NCBI GenBank assembly: GCA_003552485.1
Contig: PUMX01000068.1
Location: forward strand, 1 to 7,732
Length of the DNA stretch: 7,732 nt
Direction: 5' to 3'
Source: Candidatus Hydrogenedentota bacterium
GTDB lineage: Bacteria > Hydrogenedentota > Hydrogenedentia > Hydrogenedentales > SLHB01
Position numbers and translations under genes: made by a program. Below are positions 1 to 7,732 of the stretch, one piece after another. The notes beneath the pieces are model-generated. The model saw only the letters and a program-made list of their open reading frames with translations. It had not been told where the DNA came from and did not search any database. The stretch's first letter is position 1. Each line of letters starts with the position of its first letter.

Positions 1-95
1 ACGGATAAACCGAGGAAGATGTTTAGTACGATGCGCTGGAGCTCGCCCCGCTTTGCTGCGCCCCCTTGGCCGCGCCGGTATCGGCGTAGTATCAT
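1..95 (-). CDS. possible 5' end of a divergent gene (partial, weak)
   Basis: On the minus strand an ATG at 95-93 opens a frame with no stop to the left edge, about 31 codons. The peptide starts Met-Ile-Leu-Arg-Arg, is basic in its first half, and turns hydrophobic at the edge (IVLNIFLGL). That would suit the N-terminus of a membrane protein with its first helix beginning at the boundary. There is no purine-rich ribosome-binding site upstream of this ATG on the minus strand. Both + strand frames 1 and 2 are also open over most of this stretch, as is common in GC-rich DNA. I do not recognise a family. It may be chance. Confidence 0.2.
   Translation of the reverse strand, partial: MILRRYRRGQGGAAKRGELQRIVLNIFLGLS
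66..95 (+). promoter_or_regulatory. candidate sigma70-type promoter for uvrA
   Basis: TTGGCC (66-71) is followed after 18 nt by TATCAT (90-95). They match the -35 and -10 consensus at 4 of 6 and 5 of 6 bases. Transcription would start near 102, leaving a leader of about 60 nt before uvrA. No LexA-type CTGT-N8-ACAG operator is visible, so SOS control of the classical E. coli kind is not supported here. This is a motif match by eye only. Confidence 0.33.
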
Positions 96-97
96 GT

Positions 98-135
98 AGA
101 GGAGATTCGTGAAGCGCGCTTGGGGCGCTTCGTGA
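98..135 (+). other. leader hairpin overlapping an 8-codon mini-ORF
   Basis: GAAGCGC (111-117) and GCGCTTC (125-131) form a perfect 7-bp stem with a 7-nt loop. No T tract follows, so it is not a typical intrinsic terminator. The same stretch holds a short ORF: a purine-rich AGAGGAG (98-104), then GTG at 109-111 after only 4 nt, then a stop at 133-135, giving (V/M)KRAWGAS. The better ribosome-binding sequence in the leader therefore belongs to the mini-ORF rather than to uvrA. It could be a small regulatory leader or simply chance in GC-rich DNA. Confidence 0.2.
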
Positions 136-160
136 CGCCAACCTGGAGTTTTCTTCCCGT

Positions 161-3043
<2,883 letters not shown>

Positions 3044-3085
3044 TTACATCGATTGGCAGGAAAACCGAGGCCTCCACTGCGTATT

Positions 3086-3101
3086 GAGGAGTATACCATT
3101 G
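3086..3101 (+). promoter_or_regulatory. ribosome-binding site fixing a TTG start for the methyltransferase
   Basis: GAGGAG at 3086-3091 lies 7 nt before TTG at 3099-3101, which is ideal spacing. The frame is open from another TTG at 3084, but that codon overlaps the Shine-Dalgarno sequence itself and has nothing comparable upstream. A GTG at 3111 is a further candidate at a poorer distance. I therefore take 3099 as the start. Confidence 0.65.
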
Positions 3102-3989
3102 AGCCTACGCGTGGAAAGAATCGAAGATGGGATACCAAGACGCGTATCTTTGCTGGAGTCCACCATCTTTCATGGCGACGCCATTCACGTCCTGGCCCGT
3201 TTACCGGCGAAGTCCGTGCAATGCGCCGTAACGTCACCGCCCTATTGGGGGCTTCGCGACTACGCTTATGAAGGACAGATCGGACTGGAGCCTACGCTGC
3301 CGGAGTTCATTGATAGGCTCGTCGCGGTGTTCCGGGAAGTGCATAGAGTATTAAAGGAAGATGGCACACTCTGGTTGAACATCGGTGACGGATACACAAG
3401 CGGAAACCGAGGATGGCGCGCGCCGGACAAGAAGAACCCCGCACGGGCTATGACGGTCCGCCCGCAGACTCCGGAAGGGTTGAAGCCCAAGGATCTGCTT
3501 GGGATCCCATGGCGATTGGCATTGGCTTTGCAGGAGGACGGTTGGTATTTGCGGGCGGACGTTATTTGGAACAAACCAAACGCCATGCCGGAGAGTGTTA
3601 GAGATAGACCGACCCGAGCCCACGAGTATATTTTTATGTTAACAAAGAACGACCACTACTACTATGATGCTGAGGCGATCATGGAAAGCAATGGCGTTAG
3701 CGGCAGGCTTCGTAATAGGCGAACTGTTTGGGACGTCAATACTCACCCTTGCAAGGAGGCCCATTTTGCTACTTTTCCGCCTAGATTGATTGAGCCCTGC
3801 ATTTTCGCTAGTTCTAGGTCCGGCGATTTCGTGTTGGACCCTTTTTTTGGCACGGGAACCGTGGGCGTGGTTTGCGAGAAATTGCGGCGCAAGTATGTGG
3901 GGATAGAACTGCATGAAGAATACGTTGAGCTGGCCGTGAAGCGGCTCGTAGCTGAGACAGCACAGGCGGAACTGCATTTCGATGAGTAG
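3099..3989 (+). CDS. Type II DNA (cytosine-N4-)methyltransferase, XcyI/Cfr9I-like
   Basis: This is a predicted N4-cytosine methyltransferase that transfers a methyl group from S-adenosylmethionine to protect the recognition site from its partner endonuclease. With the TTG start it has 296 aa. Motif IV is TSPPYWG (SPPYW at 46-50), the catalytic loop typical of N4-cytosine enzymes. The AdoMet-binding motif I, DPFFGTGT (247-254), comes late. Catalytic motif first and AdoMet motif last is the circularly permuted beta class. Between them, DxxxYYYDAEAI and RRTVWDV bracket the likely short target-recognition region. The downstream gene overlaps by 8 nt and encodes the predicted endonuclease. Published XcyI genes have the same order, methylase first and overlapping the nuclease, with similar sizes. 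No controller (C) protein gene is present. Start choice is uncertain by a few codons. Specificity for CCCGGG is inferred from family resemblance. Confidence 0.92.
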   Translation: MSLRVERIEDGIPRRVSLLESTIFHGDAIHVLARLPAKSVQCAVTSPPYWGLRDYAYEGQIGLEPTLPEFIDRLVAVFREVHRVLKEDGTLWLNIGDGYTSGNRGWRAPDKKNPARAMTVRPQTPEGLKPKDLLGIPWRLALALQEDGWYLRADVIWNKPNAMPESVRDRPTRAHEYIFMLTKNDHYYYDAEAIMESNGVSGRLRNRRTVWDVNTHPCKEAHFATFPPRLIEPCIFASSRSGDFVLDPFFGTGTVGVVCEKLRRKYVGIELHEEYVELAVKRLVAETAQAELHFDE

Positions 3990-4968
3990 TGTCATAATTA
4001 CCGTACCCTTGCCAGAGCTTCAGATAGATTTCGCAAAATCTCTAGGCGAAATACGAGATACCTACTTGCAGGAGGCTCTTGGTCATGCCGTTGAAGGAAT
4101 GAGTCTCCAAGTCTTGGACCAGGAGTTATGTTCATTCGTTCCCGAAGACGATCTCAAGTTGCTGGCGTCAAAGGGCCTTCGCGGCGAACTTCTGTTCGCA
4201 ACACCTTCCATTTTGTCAGTTGATCCAAGACTTTTGGGTTATTACAGGCTTTTGCTAGGGTTTAGCCAGAAGGCTTTTTATACACGAGCCACGGGTGTTG
4301 CCCGGTTCGCAGGCATGGAAAAGCGAGGAGCGTTGACTGAGTCCAACCGCCATAACCTGCCTCTGTTATGCACGCAACTTGTTAGATCAGCCTCAGCCCT
4401 TCTGGCCGGGCTAGACGCAGCGAACATGAACCAGCGTTTCCTCGACAACCTGACGTTGTTAACGCTTGGACCTCAGCTTCGCGGTGGAGCAAATGTACGG
4501 AAGGGTAGTGCTGGCATTGTAGTTGTTTTTGAGCTAGTTCGAGACATCGTTCAACACAAGATCGTTCGGCATAGCAGTCGTAGCATAGACATCAAGAATG
4601 CTTCCGGGCGGGATGTGTTTATTCAGTTTTCAGCAGACCCGGATATCGCCATTTATGAAGAACTGAGTCTGGAATCGTATCGGAATATCATCGCAATAGA
4701 AGTTAAGGCCGGCACAGATTACTCGAACGTTCATAATCGGCTTGGCGAGGCGGAGAAAAGCCATCAGAAAGCAAGAAAGAAAGGTTTTACCGAATGCTGG
4801 ACCATTCTAAATGTGGACTCACTGGACACCGACCTGGCGGGACGCGAGTCGCCATCCACGGATCGCTTCTATACGATCGACGAGATTTGCAATACAGAGA
4901 ATGATGCACACAGTGACTTTCGCGATCGATTGCTTGCACTTACAGGGATTCCCCGCAGTGAAACATGA
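3982..4968 (+). CDS. Type II restriction endonuclease, XcyI/Cfr9I-like (PD-(D/E)XK)
   Basis: This is a predicted restriction endonuclease of 328 aa; XcyI is about 330 aa. A PD-(D/E)XK active site is visible: PD at 220-221 (in ADPD), then EVK at 240-242 in IAIEVKAGTDYSN. Asp221, Glu240 and Lys242 are the expected Mg2+-binding and catalytic residues. The following HNRLGEAEKSH block is, from memory, characteristic of the XcyI family. There is no signal peptide or membrane segment. Its ATG lies inside the last codons of the methyltransferase gene (8-nt overlap). The only Shine-Dalgarno candidate, AGGCGGA at 3964-3970, is 11 nt away. Translation is probably coupled to the methyltransferase, so protection would precede cutting. 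Sampled stretches have about 43-45% G+C, well below uvrA, suggesting transfer. The nuclease fold is well supported; the exact family and CCCGGG specificity are inferred. Confidence 0.82.
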   Translation: MSSVIITVPLPELQIDFAKSLGEIRDTYLQEALGHAVEGMSLQVLDQELCSFVPEDDLKLLASKGLRGELLFATPSILSVDPRLLGYYRLLLGFSQKAFYTRATGVARFAGMEKRGALTESNRHNLPLLCTQLVRSASALLAGLDAANMNQRFLDNLTLLTLGPQLRGGANVRKGSAGIVVVFELVRDIVQHKIVRHSSRSIDIKNASGRDVFIQFSADPDIAIYEELSLESYRNIIAIEVKAGTDYSNVHNRLGEAEKSHQKARKKGFTECWTILNVDSLDTDLAGRESPSTDRFYTIDEICNTENDAHSDFRDRLLALTGIPRSET

Positions 4969-5073
4969 TTCCCACCTTGGAAACGCAATTCGCAGGAACT
5001 TGGAATGGACAGGGGGATCGGCAGGTGTTGCCCGCGTATCCTGCGTTCTGATTGGGCACACTGAGCAGTTTCA
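4969..5073. other. junction between the R-M module and the glycosyltransferase gene
   Basis: These 105 non-coding bases follow the endonuclease stop. No hairpin followed by T residues is obvious, so I see no intrinsic terminator. GATCGGCAGG (5016-5025) matches GATTGGCAGG (3051-3060), upstream of the methyltransferase, at 9 of 10 bases. The two copies flank the R-M pair as an imperfect direct repeat that may or may not be meaningful. No convincing promoter is seen. Confidence 0.3.
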
Positions 5074-6147
5074 ATGCGAGTAACTGTTAACGCCATTACG
5101 CTGCCGCCGCCTCTAGGCAGTGAGGACACCGCTTTCGTATCGGGCCTGTTGCCGCACTTGCAAGCCAGCGACAAAGACTTCGAATTCGTTCTGCTGACCT
5201 CGCCCGAGAACCACGACGCTTTTGCGCCGTGGGACCGCGTATGCGTCAACAGGGTAAACGGCCCAGACGCCTCGGGACTCTGGCCTTATACGCGCGACAT
5301 CGAACGCGCCGTCTCCGAACACAAGCCGGATGTTTTGCTTACACCGCTACACTGCGCGCCGGAGAAAGCCTCTGTACCTGTCGTGCTGTGGAGCCTCGGG
5401 TTACGCGCGTGGCGCCAACCGGCCTCGTTCCTGCAACGGCGCCAGAAAGCGGCGCAACGGCGCGTCCGCCAGGCTTGCGCGTCGGCGGCGGCAATTCTGG
5501 CGCCCAACGAATCCACGCGCCGCGGCCTGCTCGATGGGTTCGGCGCAGCCATGGACCGGATAGCAGCGGTGCGTTTCGGCGTCGATCCGCGAATAGCGGA
5601 GACCTCGCAGCCGTGCGTCGAGCAACCGTTTCTGTTGTGCAGCGGCGCTCTGGCCACCAACGGGGACATACTACTGGAAGCCCATCAAAGCCTTCTCAAG
5701 GAGTACCCGCACACGCTTGTGCTGGTGGGCCGAGCTACGGAAGGCGAACCCGCAGACTGGGGACCCAATGCGCTTCGATTCGAGCGGCTTCCCGATTCCC
5801 AACTCGCGGGCCTCTATCAGCATTGCGCGGCGTTTGTCTACCCCGCATCCCAAGACACCGCGGGTTTTGCTATAGCCGAGGCGCTTTCTGCGGGCGCGGT
5901 AGTGGTCACCTCGCGAACGGGCGGCATCGCGGAGGTAGCGGGCGAAGCCCCCTTGTACTTCAACGCGGGCAGCGCCAGTTCCATGCTGTCCATGATTCGC
6001 CGGGCGTTAAGGGAGGAATCGGAACAGCGGCAGCGGCGCATACGCGCTGGCCGGGCTGCTATTGCGGGGTTGACTTGGGAACAGTGCGCGGCAAAGACAT
6101 ATCAGGTGCTGCACCGAGCCGCGCGGCGCCAACGAACACGTCGTTGA
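5074..6147 (+). CDS. glycosyltransferase, GT-B fold, GT4-like
   Basis: This 357-aa protein is of usual length for a family-4-type retaining glycosyltransferase, which moves a sugar from a nucleotide donor to an acceptor. Neither substrate can be named from the sequence. The N-terminal acceptor-side half (about 1-180) is variable. The C-terminal half begins near PFLLCSGAL and includes LVLVGRA and the donor-site block around 255-290. That block reads YPASQDTAGFAIAEALSAG, then a TGGIAEV loop. The usual E-x7-E pair appears as Asp261-x7-Glu269, with the first Glu replaced by Asp. No signal peptide or transmembrane helix is evident, so it is probably cytoplasmic. The ATG at 5074 is the first possible start after an in-frame stop at 5062-5064. 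There is no clear Shine-Dalgarno. Base composition returns to the high G+C of the host. No other polysaccharide genes lie alongside. Confidence 0.87.
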   Translation: MRVTVNAITLPPPLGSEDTAFVSGLLPHLQASDKDFEFVLLTSPENHDAFAPWDRVCVNRVNGPDASGLWPYTRDIERAVSEHKPDVLLTPLHCAPEKASVPVVLWSLGLRAWRQPASFLQRRQKAAQRRVRQACASAAAILAPNESTRRGLLDGFGAAMDRIAAVRFGVDPRIAETSQPCVEQPFLLCSGALATNGDILLEAHQSLLKEYPHTLVLVGRATEGEPADWGPNALRFERLPDSQLAGLYQHCAAFVYPASQDTAGFAIAEALSAGAVVVTSRTGGIAEVAGEAPLYFNAGSASSMLSMIRRALREESEQRQRRIRAGRAAIAGLTWEQCAAKTYQVLHRAARRQRTRR

Positions 6148-6172
6148 GCGCACGGCCGGTGTGGGGTACACT
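6144..6172 (+). promoter_or_regulatory. candidate sigma70-type promoter for the M24 gene
   Basis: TTGAGC (6144-6149) and TACACT (6167-6172) are 17 nt apart, the optimal spacing. Each matches consensus at 4 of 6 bases. The -35 overlaps the glycosyltransferase stop codon. Transcription would start near 6179 and give an untranslated leader of about 130 nt. That leader contains a small GCCCG/CGGGC hairpin (6256-6272), of unknown significance. If real, this promoter makes the M24 gene a separate transcription unit. Confidence 0.4.
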
Positions 6173-6297
6173 GGCCAAATGTAGCAAGCACGAGACCGAT
6201 GATACCGGCGGGTGGCGCCAAACGCGTCCGCGTCCCTGCACCGATAACCTACAACGCCCGCTGACGACGGGCAACGCAAAAGCCTCGAACAGTAAAG

Positions 6298-6303
6298 AAG
6301 GAG
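6298..6303 (+). promoter_or_regulatory. ribosome-binding site deciding the M24 start
   Basis: AAGGAG lies 8 nt before ATG 6312, in an AAGAAGGAG run. It is the best Shine-Dalgarno in the window. It shows that the M24 gene starts here, although its frame stays open far upstream through the glycosyltransferase gene. Confidence 0.8.
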
Positions 6304-6311
6304 ATTCACGT

Positions 6312-7511
6312 ATGCACGGCGTTGAGCTATTCCGTGTGCGGCTGGGCCTGATTCAAGCATTCCTGCGCAAAAACCAATACGACGGCGTCTTGCTTTCCCG
6401 AGCCGATAACTTCGCCATGGCCACTGGGGGCAAGCGGAACTATGTCAACTTCGCGGCTGAACAAGGCGCCTGTTCATTGTTCGTGGACGCCGACGCCAAT
6501 GCCTATTATGTGGGCAACAATATTGAAACATCCCGCATTATGACGGAAGAGCTTGCCGAGATAACCAGTGAAGTCCGAGAGTTTCTTTGGTTCGAAGACA
6601 GCGACGCGGATGTGGCCAAGCGTCATTTTTCCGGCAACATCGTCTCTGACACCGGCGCAGTCGGCTCCAACGTGAACGCGGAACTCGCCTATCTGCGTTC
6701 GTTGCTGACCGAAGCCGAACTCGAAAAATACCGCCGGCTCGGCGCCTTGGGCGCAGAAGCCATGACCGCGGCCATTCAGGCGATCGAAGCGGGCCAGGCT
6801 GAAGCCGACATCGCCGCTACGTTGACGGCCGAAGCGGCGCAACGGCGGTGCCTGCTGCCCGTGTGCCTCGTGGCTGCGGACGACCGAATCGCCTCGTACC
6901 GGCATCCGCTTCCCACCTGCGCCGACTTACTCAGCGAGGACAAGGGGGAACGCAAGGTGCGCAACTACGTGATGGTCGTGGGGTGCTTTCAGCGGGAAGG
7001 CGTTATTGTCTCCATGACTCGCTTCAAACGGGTTGGCGAGCTGCACGCCAACATTTCCGACGCATTCGAACGAATCTGCGGCGTGGACGCGCTGATGCAG
7101 GAGGCCACCGCGCCCGGCAAGACGCTTGGGGACGTGTTCGCCGCGTGTCAGGCCGCCTATAAAGAGCTGGGTTTCCCCGAAAACGAATGGCACAATCACC
7201 ATCAAGGCGGGCCAACCGGCTATTCCGCCCGCACCGCCAAGGGGACGCCCGGTTCGACATTCCCCATCGCTGATCCCCAATGGCCGGAACTACTCAAAGA
7301 GCACGCCGGCATGGACGTCAAGCTTGGCCAGGCCTTTGCTTGGAACCCCAGCGCCGTAGGCGTCAAATCCGAGGACACGTTCATACTGCTTCCCGACGGA
7401 TCCAAAGAGATCGTGACGGGTACCCCGGAACTGCCCGCCGTCGACCTCAGCAAAGTGCTAGGCCGCCACGTGGACATTCCCAAGTCGGGCATCGCGGGGC
7501 CACAGACATAA
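6312..7511 (+). CDS. M24-family (aminopeptidase P/creatinase-like) protein with most metal ligands replaced
   Basis: This 399-aa protein has the two-domain layout of the aminopeptidase P/prolidase/creatinase group. An N-terminal creatinase-like domain spans about 10-140 (YDGVLLSRADNFAMATGG, then AYYVGNNIE). A C-terminal pita-bread domain spans about 150-380 (LTEAELEKYRRLGALGAEA onward). Classical M24 peptidases bind two metals through Asp, Asp, His, Glu, Glu. By motif alignment the first Asp is Val223 (VMVVG) and the second is about Ser234 (VSMTR). The His motif is HHQGG (from 296). The Glu-Pro-Gly site is Asn345-Pro-Ser, and the last Glu is Glu354 in KSEDT. Two metal ligands at most survive, so metal-dependent peptidase activity is doubtful. 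A metal-independent hydrolase like creatinase, or a non-enzymatic role, is more likely. Databases would probably label it Xaa-Pro aminopeptidase, which the sequence does not support. Start is fixed by AAGGAG at 6298-6303. It is probably cytoplasmic. Confidence 0.85.
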   Translation: MHGVELFRVRLGLIQAFLRKNQYDGVLLSRADNFAMATGGKRNYVNFAAEQGACSLFVDADANAYYVGNNIETSRIMTEELAEITSEVREFLWFEDSDADVAKRHFSGNIVSDTGAVGSNVNAELAYLRSLLTEAELEKYRRLGALGAEAMTAAIQAIEAGQAEADIAATLTAEAAQRRCLLPVCLVAADDRIASYRHPLPTCADLLSEDKGERKVRNYVMVVGCFQREGVIVSMTRFKRVGELHANISDAFERICGVDALMQEATAPGKTLGDVFAACQAAYKELGFPENEWHNHHQGGPTGYSARTAKGTPGSTFPIADPQWPELLKEHAGMDVKLGQAFAWNPSAVGVKSEDTFILLPDGSKEIVTGTPELPAVDLSKVLGRHVDIPKSGIAGPQT

Positions 7512-7531
7512 ACTTCATGCGCCCACGTATA

Positions 7532-7578
7532 GCAAGGGAGTAACCGCCTAAGGCGCCAGCCACTCACGGGGCCCTTGC
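7532..7578. repeat. inverted repeat downstream of the M24 gene
   Basis: GCAAGGG (7532-7538) is exactly complementary to CCCTTGC (7572-7578), with 33 nt between. The loop contains a smaller CGCC-TAA-GGCG palindrome (7545-7555). It begins 20 nt after the M24 stop, where a terminator would be expected. No T run follows on either strand, so intrinsic termination is uncertain. It could also lie near the end of the insertion-sequence remnant to the right. Confidence 0.25.
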
Positions 7579-7629
7579 CACACAAACGGGCGTCGTGGGT
7601 CATTGTTGAAGACGGCGAACGGGCCAGAT

Positions 7630-7732
7630 TCAAGAGCCAAGTGCAACACGGAGGTTTTGCCGTTGTATTTGGAAGATTTCGTTGGGCGTTAGATCGGCGA
7701 GGCATTTTCGGGGCATGTTGTTTATCAGTTGA
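7630..7732 (-). CDS. C-terminal end of an IS30-like transposase (partial at the window edge)
   Basis: On the minus strand a frame is open from the right edge to a TGA at 7632-7630, giving 33 residues. It contains INNMPRKCL, then LTPNEIF, and ends RVALGS. This matches, from memory, the C-terminal signature of IS30-family transposases: (L/I)NNRPRKCLG, then a TPxEVF block, ending in VAL plus a few residues. These enzymes carry a DDE integrase core. That core and everything N-terminal would lie beyond the window, so I cannot tell whether the element is intact. No terminal inverted repeat is identifiable in the 118 bases between its stop and the M24 stop. A one-base-shifted minus-strand frame over part of the same region is also open, so there is some doubt. 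Confidence 0.58.
   Translation of the reverse strand, partial: QLINNMPRKCLADLTPNEIFQIQRQNLRVALGS

Noticed and set aside
3084..3098. An upstream TTG start for the methyltransferase, adding five residues
   Set aside because: This codon overlaps the GAGGAG that best serves TTG 3099, and it has no good Shine-Dalgarno of its own.
3044..3098. A dedicated promoter for the R-M genes in the 55-nt gap after uvrA
   Set aside because: TTGGCA at 3053-3058 could be a -35, but no -10-like hexamer occurs at 16-18 nt from it. Read-through from uvrA or a promoter within uvrA is equally possible.
6256..6272. GCCCG/CGGGC hairpin between the glycosyltransferase and M24 genes as a terminator
   Set aside because: The stem is only 5 bp and no T tract follows; it also lies downstream of the candidate promoter for the next gene.
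5229..7511. A 760-codon + strand open frame that would fuse an N-terminal extension to the M24 protein
   Set aside because: The first 360 codons lie over the glycosyltransferase gene in another frame and read as Arg/Pro/Gly-rich shadow sequence. The M24 homology begins at ATG 6312, which has a strong Shine-Dalgarno.

Overview
The window is chromosomal DNA from a GC-rich bacterium that I cannot place to a phylum. Sampled 60-base stretches of uvrA have about 67-73% G+C. No rRNA or tRNA gene, CRISPR array or complete mobile element is visible. All confidently called genes lie on the + strand.

Layout. Positions 1-160 are a leader with a candidate promoter, a small hairpin over a mini-ORF, and possibly the start of a divergent gene running off the left edge. 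uvrA (161-3043) encodes a complete 960-aa UvrA, the damage-recognition ATPase of nucleotide excision repair. Fifty-five bases later comes a compact Type II restriction-modification (R-M) pair. It consists of a beta-class N4-cytosine DNA methyltransferase (3099-3989, TTG start behind a good ribosome-binding site) and a PD-(D/E)XK endonuclease (3982-4968). The two overlap by 8 nt. Gene order, sizes, overlap and motifs resemble the XcyI/Cfr9I systems, which recognise CCCGGG. The endonuclease gene is much poorer in G+C (about 43-45% in samples) than its neighbours, suggesting horizontal acquisition.

Next is a family-4-like GT-B glycosyltransferase (5074-6147) in which the first acid of the usual E-x7-E motif is Asp. 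A candidate sigma70 promoter overlaps its stop codon. It precedes an M24 'pita-bread' protein (6312-7511) that has lost most of the family's metal ligands and so may not be a metallopeptidase. The right edge (7630-7732, minus strand) carries what looks like the last 33 codons of an IS30-type transposase.

How the genes work together. The methyltransferase and endonuclease form a self-contained module: the host genome is protected by methylation, and foreign DNA bearing the unmethylated site is cut. uvrA, the glycosyltransferase and the M24 gene have no evident functional link to the module or to each other. The R-M pair looks like an insertion into ordinary chromosome just after a housekeeping gene. 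I see a recognisable R-M family rather than a wholly new system. The metal-ligand-poor M24 protein is the least conventional gene.
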